64,000 bases of DNA, taken from assembly GCA_964036155.1 (NCBI GenBank), contig OZ038422.1, forward strand, positions 32,821,201 through 32,885,200. The letters run 5' to 3'. A program made the translations under genes and the position numbers. Positions 46,491 to 60,600 of this stretch are shown here, in pieces (position 1 is the stretch's first letter; the number at the start of each line of letters is the position of its first letter). This DNA comes from Diploscapter coronatus (lineage: Eukaryota; Nematoda; Chromadorea; Rhabditida; Rhabditidae). The notes below the pieces were generated by a model that saw nothing but the letters and a program-made list of their open reading frames with translations, made no database searches and had not been told where the DNA came from.

Positions 46491-49400
46491 ATAATCGAAA
46501 GAAATAACGCATCTATCTCATAGAACAAAAAACATAAGTGGTTTCTCTCGGAATAGAGGATAGCTTTTCTTGTTAATTATATATAAACAATTTCTTAATA
46601 ATAACTATAGTATTTTCGGAAATCAGCTTATATAATACTAAGAATAAGAACGTGTGGTGGATCATTTTGAAACGCTGAGATACCATGCTCTAAATTATAA
46701 ATGCGCTTCACTATAGATTTAACGAAAATAATAACGCAATAAAATGTATAAGATTACAGCATACTACTATGAATAATGTATAAAAATCTATGAAATCACT
46801 GTTAAGATCAGAATTTTATGCGTCAAATATATTCGGGCGATAAATGCTTTTATGCCATTGATACATATTGTTATATTGAAGAGCCCATAGCGTTTCTCAA
46901 TAAAACATTTTGCTAAGAAACGCTACACTTCGTTGAAAAACACCCGTCCTCCATATTGAAATGCTTGTTAGATAAAATGAACTATTCTTTAAATATTTAT
47001 AAAACTAAGAAAATGAAACTTACAATAAACTTGTTTTGAATTAAGGTGCGTTTTCGCATTAACCACGACCTAGGTAAGCCCATTTCTGAAATACCTAGCG
47101 ACATAATTTGTAATAAATAGAAAAAAGCAGAATAATAATTATTATTGTATGAAGAATGGATTAATTTAAAAAGGTCTCCTTAATCTATGAATATGATCAT
47201 CTTGTAAAATAATTGTAATATAAATCAATCAATAATTTATGTAAAGAGTAGATGACTTAATCTGAATAATAAATAGTTTGATGGTGGTAAATTTATGTTT
47301 CTACGCTTTATCCCATAAAAAGTGAATATTCCTAAGATGATAAAGGAAATTTATAAATTCACAAGACTTCGAGTAAAAATTTATTAGCTGTGAAGTCATA
47401 CATTTAAAATTTTAAACAGGTAAGTAATATGTGATAAGAAAAAGATATTATTAAAATTGAAAATATTTAAATAACGAGATTTTGAAGAACACTGGAAAAA
47501 TACAGTATATCTATAGAGAATTAACGCTATTATGAATCTAAAGACATGTGGACAAAATGTTGGGTGACTTTATGAGCTAAAAATTTAGAAAACAGTATGT
47601 AGATTATATTTCAGGTGTTTCCTGAGGCAGTTTTACCAAATTTTTCATTTTAGGACATCTTACATTCATAGCTTCCATGTATTCTGAATCTGCGTAAAAA
47701 ATGGATTCAGAATCAGCAGAAAAGTGGCGGCTGCTGGCGTCCCTTTGGAGACAGTACTGATGCGATGAAGTCCAACTAAATTAAAAAAAGATTTTTTTCC
47801 TTTATTTTGCTTGTACATATGAATAATATTTAGAGGAACATCCATTTTAGATTTTTCTGTATTTATTGATCAATTGTTTTTGAAATTAAAAATTCCGCCG
47901 ATGTTTGACCTATTTGTTTTGATCTCTTCTATTGCATTATCAATTTTTTCGCATCGAGGAAGGAAAGGCCGAATTTGCCAGTAGCATCGTTTGGAAATCG
48001 AACGAAAGTGCGAAATTGGCATTGCGGCGAAATAGGCTAATTTTATCAGAGAAGAAGAGAGGCAGGAAATTTCTAAAACTAAAGAAATAATATTACCTTA
48101 TCAGAGATGAAAGAAAAAGAATATTTTTGAGAGTGAAATAGTTCCATTTTATCAGAAGAAGAGAGAAAAGAAGCTGAAAATTTCTCTAACCAAGAGAGAT
48201 AGTCTTCCTTAGCAGAGAGTTAGAGAAAAAATCTCCAACACTGAGGAATAGTTCTGTTTGATAAGAGGGGGAAAAGAATAAGAAAGTCTTCCTATTTCTA
48301 ACAGTTTCCATTCCAGTTATGGCTTCACCGAAACAGCTTTTTTATCGATTTGATAATTTGGCATTTTTCTTATTTTCACATTTCAAATAACGCATTCTTA
48401 AAAATTCCTTGGCGAAGAATATCTTCTAAATGTATTATTGCCAATTGTCGATTACTTGAGACCAAAGAAAAATGATGGAAATTTGATGTATGGAAACTAG
48501 CTGGTTATTTGTAAATGAATAGGTGGCATGTTCAATTTTTCATAGCCTATTTTATCCCAAGTATTCGATTATTAGCAATATTTGTTGTTTTCTATCTTTG
48601 ATGATTTGATGATCACTTTTTATCGTCAATATAATAATCGGAAGAAAGTCATTGATAAAAAGCGATGGGTGTGTGAATCAAGATAGATAATAGATTGAAT
48701 TGATATCTGAATAAAGTGATCATATCTCAATTTTATCTCTCCTTCATTTCACCCCTAATTTGGCCTAATTTCCTTCCTCAATATATCAGTTTCGCGCGGG
48801 TTTTCACCGACATATCTGATGTTCACTCAAACCCAATCTATTTTCTCCTTTTTATCGTGTTTTATACATCTCTTTTGCTTCAAAATTTTCTGCACTACTA
48901 CACTTATAATTACGAATTTAAAAAATAGGCTCATCTTTTAATAATGTGCGTGTACAGTGGTGGGCAAAAGTTTTCCATCACTCAAATAAATTTCGAAAAA
49001 TCGTCGCCAATCCGACCAGAAGCATCGGAATCAGGTCATTTTTTTCTTATAAAGTCTAAAGACGTTCCCAAAATCGCTAAATTAATATATTGCCACCAAA
49101 TTTATCATTTCTTTATCATTTACCATATTATTCGTTACACCTACACTAGCATATTTCCTCCATGATTTGTCCCATTCGTTCCCACTTTCACCCCCAATTT
49201 CCCCCATTTTTCTCCCCCATTTCTTGGCCCCGCCCCCACAATTCGTCTTGGCATTTGTCTGGTTTGTCGCGCGTTTTTGCGCACACACACACATCTTTCT
49301 TGTCCTCCCTGACAAATTCTGGCCAAGTTTATTTTTGGAAGATTTTTTATTCTAACAAGATTTTGGAGTTTAACCATTTTTCCTGATAATTTAATTTTTC

Positions 49401-51160
49401 TAATTTTACGATTTTGGCCTTTTTAAATTTTTTAAAACGTATCTTTCTCTTTAAGTTTATTAAGACTTGAAAATTTAGATCTGAACTTTCGACCATACCT
49501 TATTTAGACAAATCTAAATTTCGCTGGCGCCAAATTTAGCGTCTCAGATACCTCTAATTAGTTCGTACTTATCATTCGCCTTACGCCTCGTTACTCTTTT
49601 GAAATTTTTGACCGATTTTTTGAGTCCTGGTACAGGTTAAAATGATCTTCTTCATTATATCTTGAAATTCGATACATCTTGCATCGTAAACTTAAAGTTA
49701 TTCGATCTTGTTATAACTTGTAAATTGTTGCTATATTTCTAAACTTAGTTTTTATATCTTAAACTAATATCTAGGCTATATCCTCACAGGTTTATTTTAT
49801 AATAAGTCTTATCATTTATATATTTTCAACATTCTTAAAATAACTTCCTAATTTCATATATAGAAGAAATATCTGTCATTGAAACGGCACTTATAAAAGT
49901 TGTGCGCAAAAATCTGATAAAATATAAAACTTATAGTTTATAATGTATTAAGAAAAGACTAGAATAGTTTCTGATTATTATATTTATTTATGAGCCTACA
50001 ACGTTCTGCATTTATTAATTTTCATTGGAAATTTTTCAAATAATAACAGCTCAAATATTAGCTTTCTGGTTAGAAAACAATAATCTATGTCATTTTAGTT
50101 ATTTCATGACAGGTATGTTATTCTTACCTATGACGCATGAACATCAAATACATGAAGGATTCGTCAAAAATATCTGACCCTCGTTTCTTTTTCTCAATGT
50201 TAAAAATGTTAAGACCCGTCCGAAACGGATTTTGTATCACTTTCGTCACAAATTCTCAAGCACTATTGCACTATTTCTGCAGATTTTAGCCACTCCCCTC
50301 ATAAATGTTTTTCTTACATATAGTTTTACTTAGCCTAGGATAATTTGAACTACATTAATTCATCGGCTCTAAAAATGCCTCCCTAATAAAGACGAGAAAA
50401 ATTTTTACTATGTTTTCATCGCATTTAGCCAATTTTCCCTAATTATTAAGGAAGTTTATTGATATTGTTCGCTCGTTAGAAAATATTTTTGAAGATGATA
50501 CATTAAAGATTACGAACTATTACACATATGCAACTTCTTGTCTAACAGATTCTTTCTTTCATCATCTATTCTCATATGCAATTAGCAACAATGTTGTGGT
50601 GGGCTAGTATCATATGTTGTATCTTATTACCAGATGCTTTCTCACGCTAACGTGATTAATTAATTGATCCGCTATCTTTTCGGTAATTTAAGCCCTATCA
50701 TAAGACACCTATCCATAAGATATATGATATTAATAATATATCGTTTTGTCGCATTATTGTCAATCATATCGAACTTCCGTATCTTATTATTATTATTGTT
50801 GTAGCGGTTAAATTAAGTTAAAATTCGAGTGTTGAAAACTAATGTAAAAGGCGAGACACAGGAAATTGCGTACCACACTTTTTCTGGCACTCTGCCTCCC
50901 TCTTTGTGCATAGTTCGTACGCACATTTCTCGCAAAGCGTGCTTTCACGCACGAACTTTCACTTCGTTTGACCGATACAATAAATCTTAGGCGATAATCA
51001 TTATTTTAATCAAGTATAATTTTCAGAAATCCAATACCTATTATAATACATTTCACTACAAATTTCCGATCTGCTTGTCTAAAGTTAGCATCTTCCGTCA
51101 CCCTTCACTCATATATTTCTGAGTGTGGTGGGCGATGCGGTCAGTCGGTCCTGTGCGTCT
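46491..51160. other. Long gene-free stretch, probable upstream region of the IL-17-like gene
   Basis: Very AT-rich with no exon chain found. At 49150-49320 there is a pyrimidine-rich strand (repeated CCCCCA/TTTC blocks and an ACACACAC run), whose overlapping frames on both strands are low-complexity. At 48953 TA is followed by CAGTGGTGGGCAAAAG, resembling one end of a Tc1-like transposon; no opposite end was found. Confidence 0.4.
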
Positions 51161-54100
51161 ATGCTGTGTCTGAAGACTTGCACCGCCTCATCGTCGAGTG
51201 GTTCGAGTGCCGTATTCCATCCATTTTTAATCCTATCCTTCATCGTTATTATGGTCCTAGACCACTGTCTATCTTTGCCAACCACTTCTAGCTTTGGTGA
51301 GTTTATTATAATTTAATTAAAAATTAATTTATTTATATTAATTTACATAATCAGAATATTTGGAGTTTTAGTTCACATTTTACAAATACTTCATTTGAAA
51401 GTTTCCGAATTTTAATACACTTATCAGAGAGTTTGATATTTACTTCGTATCTTCTTCGAATTTCATGCCCTCTGAATTCATTAGTAGATTCTATTATATT
51501 GATATTCTTTGTGAATTAATGAAAATACCCCCAAAACTGAGCATAAATAACTTTGAAATGTTTTCCTGGGCGATGATAAATTAATTAGTTGAGTGATAAT
51601 TTCAAGATCAATATCATTGTCCCGATTGGTAAATTCTATTTACCAAAACACCCGAAAATGGTAGAACGAGTATTGGTCACCTGAAAAATGAAAACCGCCA
51701 GACATATTAATTTTTTCATTGCCTAGTGCGTGGCTGCTAGACTATAAGCGTGATGACTCAACAGTGAAAGTTGGATTTTGATCGGAATTTTGCGAATTTC
51801 AAAAATCTTGATATTTTTAGAGGATTTTGACATTTTAAATCTAAGAAATAAAAAAAATAAACTTTAGCTGTGTTTATAATATTGCAGCATTTTCAATTTA
51901 TCAATCCAACAAGTGTTTAAGGATAAATAGTTTTTTGCTAGAATCCAACTTTACTTTTTTCTGCGAAAATTTGAAGATATGGGCGTTTAAATACACTGAA
52001 TTCATTTATCATTGTGTCTTAGATTTGGGAGGTATTTGGTCGCCTCGCTTTTTCTCCAAATCGCGCCCCATATGTTTTAGTTTTTCTGGCCAGAAAATCC
52101 GTTTTTGCGTTTGAATCTAAAGAAAATCGTCCTTTCTCTTAAAATTCTCAAAAATATTGGCACACGCACATTAGTTCTATTGTACAAACCCAGCTTTTTG
52201 CTCAGCAAAATGTAGGGCTATGGAAATTTAATTATCAAAAATTATAACCAAGATACACAGGAATTCTAGTTGGATTATGATTTTTGAAAATTCAACTTTC
52301 ATAGACCTCTAGCATTCGTTTGTTTATTCAAAAATTACGACTTGCTTACGCTAAGTCTAATCTAACATCTGAATTGAATAAGAAATAATCCCAAGTGGTC
52401 AAATATAAGCAAGAAAAAAGAAAGTTTTGTTCATACTAATATATTGTGTATATAATAAGCAAAATAGCATGTAATTAAAGCTCAAAATATTAGATAATAA
52501 ATATAAAATTGAAAAAATAATTGGAAACAAATTTTTCAAATATAATCACAATTTCAGACTTAAACGGTTACGCGCGTTTGCGGGAGCGCATTCACCGCCG
52601 CCGTCACAAGCATCGCCACGTTCCGAACGAGGCTGCAGATGATCTGTTCGAGAACTTCGTCCACGACATGCAAACCAGGAGACATGCAGCGGTAAAATTA
52701 GATTTTTTTGTTTTAATTATAAATTAGTTTTTATTATAATTAAAATATGCGATAGTTAAAGCGATGTATAATTTCCTGATAAATCATGAAACAGGCGCCA
52801 TTATAATTTAGAGTGTATATGATATCATTTTTAAATTTATAAATTATTATTAAATTCTCGAAATCTTAAGGTATGCGTAAAGTTCGAGCATAATGATTCG
52901 ATAGCTAAGTATTTTGATTGAAGCTTCATATATGAAGATTTTGATTAAAAAATTAATCTATTTTCATAATCTCAAAACTTTGTTGTATTTGTTACTTCCT
53001 TACTTCTAATCTGCTGGATAGCCACAAATTAACACTCATATGCATTCGTATATGGGGCTATATGCATTACAATTAGTAGAACCTGTTTTCGCATATAAAA
53101 CGAATATAAAGCAAACGGGCAAGTGTCTTTGGAAATCACTAGTGAGGCGCCGAAAGAGACGGACTGATAGTGTGATAATGATAATTGATATGCCATAAAT
53201 GAGGCGAAATCGCTAATTCGATTTTGGGAGACAATAATAATTAGGACGAATTTTTGCGATTATTAATTAAATCATATATTGATTGTAAAGAATTTTTGAT
53301 ATAATAGCTAAAATATGCTTGACATATATATTAGTTTAATCATACATTAATTGAAATAATCTTTGATATAGTGTTTCATCCAAAATACCTTTGTAAACAT
53401 TTCGAGAATTTTTGGCTAGAAATTATTTTAGTCCTAAATTCTCAATCGATTTTTCGAAAACGTGATTACCTAACTTATGATTGAATAGAGGGACATGTGG
53501 GTTTGAGAGTTACCTAGAGAAGACAAATGTTACAAAGGATACTTGCCATAAATGGAGTTAAAGAGTTAGAACATGAAATATCGTTGTGAGAGATGAATGA
53601 ATTTGGTGAAATATAACTAGCAAAGATTGTGTCTCTAACCTTTTCCCTATTATATTTCCAATTGTTTATGATGTCTTGTAGTTTCTAAATGAATTAAAGA
53701 GGTAAATGCACGCGAGGTGAGGTGAGGTAAGTGCCCTAACAGATTTTTATGAAGCGAAAGTGTGAGGTCGTTCATTTTTCGATCAGAATTGAGGAAAGAC
53801 CAGTTTTGCGAATCAAAATGTGCAAGGCGCCAGCCAAATTTGAACATGGGTAATTTAATCGGAATTAACATGTCAGAATTTTGAAAAAAAAAGCTAAATT
53901 GTACGATATATAGGCACATTAGATTCAGAAAACAAAGTTTAGTTCATTCGAAAAATGCAGGGACTTAAAATTGAACGTCAACATTTCTTTTTGCTAATGA
54001 AGGTCAAATCTTGCGAATTTTCTGCGTAAAAATCAGATCGGAAATGGCAAAAAAAACTCCGTCGTAAAGCGATTTGTGCAAAAATAGATTTACAAGTTGA

Positions 54101-55209
54101 TTTCTGAGTCATCTTTTCAGAATAAATCCAAAAATAAAATAACAAACATTAACTTTAAATATTTCAGAAAGAGTCGAAGCGAGAGAGCAATGAAGATTTA
54201 TGCAAGTCGGAAAGGACCTCAGTCGAGTTAAATACGGACGCTGAAGAATTCGACCCGCCATTTATTGTTCACATTCGGTGCAAAGATAATCGGCACTCCA
54301 CGAGGGAGCAGGTAATAGTTTATTATTTTATTCATTTAAAATCTCAACCGTGATTTTTTGTCTTGGAATTTCAAGCTATATATAACTCCTTATTATATTA
54401 TTCATATATGGTTAAATTAAATCGTTTGTCTATATCAATGTCTGACGCTTCATTATCTAAAACATCTTTAACTAGAAGTGAAATATTTTTGGATATATGA
54501 TATTCCAAAAATATTTCAAACGTCATTTTGAAGTGGCTACTTTTGATTTTTTCTCTCGATGGCATTCGAAAAACGCGGAAAATTGATGTCAGGATTTGCA
54601 GAGAAAAGGCCGAAATGAATCTCTCAAGGGGGTTTCTCATAAAAATGAGTCGCGCAAAATGACGAATATATTCATTCTTTATCATTCCAAATATGAGAAC
54701 AGATATAAATGAAAATACTAACCTAGAATAGCTTCTATTTAAGCAAAATTTCAGACTTGCGTTCACGGTCTCTTACGGTGTGTGCAGCGGTATGGTGAGG
54801 TAACGAATAAATTTATGCTTTAAATTAAAATAAAAAAAAAAACTCTATCCCTCAATTTCTAAATCATATCATGAATATATTATAAAGCAATTTGGAAAAG
54901 CATAACGTCATGACACGAGACAGGAACGATAGCACGATAAAGATGACTTAACCGACCATCCCTTATTCTATTATTTTGCCTATATCTTATGTTATAATGT
55001 AATGTGGCTGCTAAATAGACAATTGAAATTATATTGCAAATAGTCTATAGATATAAAAATATATTTCAAAATAATAATATATATTCCAGGTTCATGTATC
55101 TCGGAGAATAATTGGAACGAACCACTGGTATCCGCACACTTTAATAGACGTACCGCTAGGATGCGATTGCATGTGGCCGGTAGACAAATACGGTCACCAG
55201 GAGTTATAA
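51161..55209 (+). CDS. IL-17-like secreted cystine-knot cytokine
   Basis: Five exons, 51161-51296, 52558-52691, 54168-54311, 54755-54799 and 55090-55209, join in phase to 192 residues. Residues 22-42 (FHPFLILSFIVIMVLDHCLSL) give a secretion signal that starts unusually far in. A basic segment RIHRRRHKHRH near 56-66 may be a processing site. The core has six cysteines (102, 128, 140, 147, 178, 180) in an IL-17-like order: C...ERT...C...C-x6-C, then VHVSRR and a C-terminal VPLGCDC (C-x-C). Worm IL-17 (ILC-17.1) acts through neuronal IL-17 receptors. The family call rests on the C-terminal motif and spacing; another cystine-knot ligand is the main alternative. Introns are long (1.26, 1.48, 0.44 and 0.29 kb). 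Confidence 0.65.
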
Positions 55210-57004
55210 TAAGAATTATTCACATATAATATTTTGGTATTATATCTTTCATTTAAATAGATCTGATATGTTTGAGGTTGGATTATTTTTCAGATTCATT
55301 GTTTTCTTGCCAGGTTTTATGATTTGGACATTAATATTATTTTTAATAATTAACAGTTGATTGATCTGATATGTTTAAGATTGAAATTTTCACATTTATT
55401 ATCTTCTTGTCGGTTTTTCATATAAGATTTGTATTTCTATTATTTTTTATTGAACGAATGCTCATCATTTTATTGACAATTTGATGAAGATTCAAAATTA
55501 TATTGTTTAAATATTCAACTATTTTAGCTATTATAGAAATTTTGACTAATTGAGATATTGACTTTAGTACAATTATTTTTGAATTTTGGAAAAACTCAAA
55601 ACAATTTTATTATTTTACCATTTTTTGTCATACGAGTTCGGAATGCGGCTTTAAATTTGATATTTTGAGGCATTTTGTTGGAAGTTTTTAAAAATATTCT
55701 TTTTATTATTTTGGATATTTATGAAATTGCATGATATTTTGACGTTCAAACAAATTTTTCAATGAGTTTTTTTCTGGAATGTTATTTATTGGTGAAGATA
55801 ATAAATGGTTTAATAATTCAAATAAACTTGATCAAAGTTTGATAAGCTTATCAAGGTGTTTTTTTTTTTTAATATTATGGTAAATTATCGATAAATTTCT
55901 TTCTAATATTTATCTTTGGCTTATAGATCGTAGAAAATTTAATTTCAATTTAGATATCATATATATCAAAACCCAATAGTTTTCCGTCTAAGCTTGAATA
56001 TTCGCATTTTAACATGTTCAAAAAAGTTATCATGTCTTGAATGTTCTCATGCTCGCGAATTTCTGCTGAGCAGTATCAGAACCACGCGTCATGTGTTACA
56101 CACGCATTTTGTCGAGCAGAAGAAAGTGCCTGCCTTGAGCTGCTCGGAAACGGCAAAATTTGACCTGGCAAATCGACGGAGGAGGAGGCGAGGCATTTCT
56201 CGACTTCTTCACTTTGCAGCTGCAACATAGGACATTTTCGATTTCGATTTTTTGTTCTTTCAATTTTAAGAATTTATTAACCCCTCGATTTTTTCTGATT
56301 TTTAAAGATGCCTAATTTTTAGCTATGTTAGATGCGATCATAAGTATGATATGATATGCTATTTATCATTTCATATATCTAATAGATACGCATCTAGTAT
56401 TATAACTTATTTAGTTTGAAATAACTTCAAATCTTTGTCAAAATTGGAGCTATTTAATATAATTTCATTTGAATAGTGAACTTTCGGATTCAAAATGTGT
56501 ACCCTTTATCGATTAAACGTCTAAACTTTTTACATTCACGTTTTTATGAAGGATCTTTGATTTTCCCTTCAACCCAGATAAATTTAACCCAAACAGATAA
56601 ATCTTCGTTTTTCACGCTCGAGAACCTTCTTTATCATTGCCATCGGCTCATCAAAATATCTGATCCTGTTTTCATTCCTATTCTTTAGCATTGATTTTAA
56701 AAATATTTCCCACTTGCTCTTGGATGAATTTATACATTCCAGCTATTTTAATGATCTATCTTAAATCATTAGACTAATGATTCATTCATCTTCCTCTGCA
56801 TGTCGTTCATTTTTCATCATTTCTGCGATCAGTTGTCAGAACGCTTGAACGATAACACACTGCTCAGGAAATCAATAGGAAAAATACTCGTTTGAGGCGA
56901 AAATCGAGAAACTCACATTTTTGAGTAGCAGATATTTTAGTCCTCATACACTTGTATAACTAATATTTTCAACATCTTAAGAATTTTGCAAACTTTACAT
57001 CATT
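55210..57004. other. Gene-free stretch
   Basis: AT-rich, no exon chain. The 78-codon frame at 55994-56230 ends in an arginine run and lacks support. Probably holds the 3' end of the IL-17-like transcript and distal promoter of the PDZ gene. Confidence 0.4.
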
Positions 57005-57200
57005 TTTCTATGATTAAAATAGAAGATTATTGTTGATTGGAGAGAAAGTCGATAGTATGCAGCAATTAGAAATCGAATTTGTAATGAAATAGTGAACCGC
57101 GTAGAAGAGAAACGAAACGAATAGCGCAATTTTGGATATTGGAGTGTTCTCTTCGATCAATGAATACGTTGTTTTTCGAAGTAGAATTCTCTTTTGGCTC
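57005..57200 (-). repeat. Relic of the sequence just upstream of the GT11 exons
   Basis: On the minus strand this matches the part of the IR1 arms just 5' of the GT11 exons (about 3425-3560 and 21600-21740), including TTTCTCTTCTACGCG and TCGACTTTCTCTCCAATCAA. The encoded stretch ALFVSFLFYAVHYF parallels TLFVSFLFYATHYF in the arms. No GT11 catalytic exon follows, so this is a dispersed fragment about 32 kb from the nearest arm. Confidence 0.55.
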
Positions 57201-57615
57201 AGAATTTTTTTTAAAACTTTCATGATCCAACTCGAAAAGCCACATGTTTCTGCTTGTTCTTATCCGCGTCAAGCTTTATTGCTCTTGCCAAGTTCATGAG
57301 CGAAATCTGGAAAACGTCTTGCGTGTGAGCATATGCATTCTTTTCGATCTTTCATCTGAATTCGATTAGTCGAGTTAAAAAAGAGCTTAGCCTTTAAAAT
57401 TTTCACTAATTATAATTCGTAATCTCTACTATTCCCCTTTAAAAGTTGGTGAGATAGGTGAGCTTTCGAAGAAGTATTATTAGATTAGTCCAGACTAGGA
57501 AGGACTTAGGTTAGAACGGCCTTGCGATCTTCTCCTTAGTGTCTTTTCGTCCGACGAAAATTCGCCCTAGATCCGATTAAGTTATATAATCAATAGTTCA
57601 ATGACGTTGTTTAGA

Positions 57616-60600
57616 ATGGCGCACGAGACGGTGTCGGTCCGCATGAACCGGAGCGATCCGAACATCCGATGGGGAGTGACGTTCCGCAAGCAGGGTAATG
57701 ATCTAGTCATTAATAATGTAAGTGTTTTTTTGTTTTAAATTAGAAGAAAACCGACTTCAAAGCATCTTATATTGAAGAATATTAGGTTGTCATTTGTCTG
57801 TTTAAAATATCAATTTTATACTTATACAGGTCGAAAGAGAATCCCTCTCTGAAAAGGCCGGAATCAAGAATGGGGATATTGTCCAAACTGTAAGATTCAT
57901 TTTTTCTTCTCGAAAAAACAATAAAAAATCCAGATTCTGGGTCGTTCCGCCCAAGGCATGGATGGGTTTGACGCCAACCGAATTTGCGACAATTCTCAGT
58001 ACGAGGTCACTTTAACGCTTCAAAGGTACGAAATAACTTGGTCCAAATTCATCTTTTTCAACAAAAAAAACTCAAACTTTCATGTCATACGAAATAGACT
58101 AAAATTGGTAGGGAAAAGGTTCTTTTCTTGAACTATTTCTCAAGGCTTGATGTGTTAAGTTTCCTTAAACTTAACTGACCGACTTTAGATACGTCACTTC
58201 GCACAGTTGTCTTCCCTGGACACTTACCGAGAAGGACAACAAGATTGTCGTGGACGAGGTCCGACCCTTTGGCGGGGGCATCAGCGGAGCGATCGGGTCG
58301 GGGTTTGGGACGAACATAGGGTCCAGCCTCGGTGCTAATTCGCCGAACTTCAACCGCGGACTCGGCACTCACACTACTTCGAATGCTACTAGCAACTACT
58401 TCAACAACAATTATTACAATTCGAATAGCTCGAATGCTGCCAACGCGAATACGAAGCAGAATTTTAACCAGGTAAGTGATTTTTATTTGTATCTTAATAT
58501 TAATTAAATGAAAAATGTGTGACCATGATTCGTTATCAGGAGAAAAGGACGGGTTAGCAATTTTCTTCAGACCACCGCCACCAACTTCTCATCGACCTAC
58601 GGGAATAGCGCTAACAGCCCCAATTTCCACCAACAGCAAAATCTGAATCGCTATCCGGCCCCTATGCCTCTGAAGGAGAATCGCAACACTTTTAACCAAT
58701 ACGGATCGAATCAATACAACGCCAATTCCGATAATGCTCAACAGAGGTGGGACGACGTTATTGGATGGCCATAAATCGAACCGAAAAGAATCCCATACCC
58801 AAAACGTCACTATCATTGACCTGCCAGAGCCTCTCATCTTGCCAGGAATCCAAATTTTTCACGAGATTTTGACAAGCCAATCCACTTTCAATATTCCAAG
58901 ACTTAGAAAATTCAGACGTTCAAAGTAACCTAGATGAGTCAATTTAGTCGCTTCCTATATCATGAGCTCTTGTGATCGCAAAATTCGATGCAAATTTCCA
59001 CAATAAACGATTTCTTTCGAACGGACTTTCTTGTGGACATGAGATTTTTTGGAATGATCAAAATAACAAGCGATAGATTTCCATATATAACATGACTCAC
59101 TATTTTGATTCAGTTGGTCTCGCAGCGATTATTCCAAGTCGAATGGTCACTCGCACCCCGTCACAATTCCGACCACCTTCCTGGGAAATCGACAGGAAAC
59201 TTTTGCGCCGAGTGCAGTACGTTCAAATTTTATAACTGAATGATCTGATTGTCTTTAAGCTTGAAGCTTTACATTATGAGCTTATCATCTTCTTGCTGTT
59301 TCAATTCATATGATGAATGATTTCATCAGTCAAAGTGCTGAATATGAGCCAAAATTTCAGTCTCGCCTTCCGTTCGCCCGGAAATCGAATCAGAACTATT
59401 TCGACAATAGCTACATTGGCAATGTCAATTCCAGCCAAAACCAGAGTTGGCACCAAAACTCGAACCAGAACAATAATTGGCAACAACAGAATTCGAGTAA
59501 TTTCCAAATACCTAAAAATGCTTGCATGATACGATTTCAGCCTACAACACTTCAAGCTACGTGCAGGGTTCTATGCCTGGCTACGATAGTGGTAGATCTC
59601 TGCAGCGGTCGGCCACCGACCAGGACATTAATCGCTACTCCAATAATGCATCGAATCAAGCCTATAATAACTACAATTATCGATCATCTAGCAATGCTCC
59701 ACCTCAAACTTATAGGTATATGGAAGTCCTGGGTTTTTAAACAAAAAAGGCTCAGGAATGAAGCGTCTTAATATATGAAAGCTCTTCTTGCCTCCGCTAA
59801 CCATGAACTTCAAATCTACCGTCTACTGATTATTTTAAGATAACAATTAATTTCAACCAGGGTCGCAAATTTAGACCCGAATAAAGCCCGATCGGGCTTT
59901 TATGTCCGTAAAAAAATCCGATCGGGTCTTTCTCTCCCTCCTTCGCGCTTCTTTTGCACTCTGTTATTTCGTCATTTTTGCCTCTCTTTCTTATATTATG
60001 TCGAATTTCAATGCCCAATCGGGTTCCAAATTTGCAACCCTGATTCCAGCTACAACAACGGTTTGACTTCATCTTCGTATGGTCGTGGCTCTGGGGGTGT
60101 CCCGCTGAACGAGCAGGCCTACATCCAGACGAGTGGACCGATGGCTGAGAGAATCAGTCGAGCTCAATCCAGAAACAGAACGGCGTCACCAGCTAGTATG
60201 GCTTAATTCTTCTTCTTCGTCTTCTTGTTGAAACTCCACGGTTTACAGTTCACTTAGGCTTATAAATTGCTATTTTGAAAGCACGAAACATATGAGGATA
60301 TTCATAGGTATTCTACGATTCTTACAATCATGAAAGACGTCTTCAAGTATTGTGCATACCATTAAACTTCTAGATTATGCAATTTTTACTAAAAATAGTA
60401 TGACCTCCAGGCCGCGTCTTCTACCATTCACCATCACCCCGGTCTCGCAACGAGCTGTCCCCGGGTGCTTCGGTTCATCATCTTCAGTACAACTCACCGA
60501 TGAATCTGTACTCGATTGACGCGGCAGCTGAGGAGTACTATCAGCAGACTGGGCGTATGCCGAGGTAAGGAGATATAACTATACTGGGAAGTACTAAATG

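Noticed and set aside
49082..49386. Overlapping frames of 62-78 codons on both strands
   Set aside because: Low-complexity products of the pyrimidine-rich tract.
55994..56230. 78-codon frame ending in an arginine run
   Set aside because: No linked exons, no motif; purine-rich GGAGGAGGAGGCG produces the arginines.
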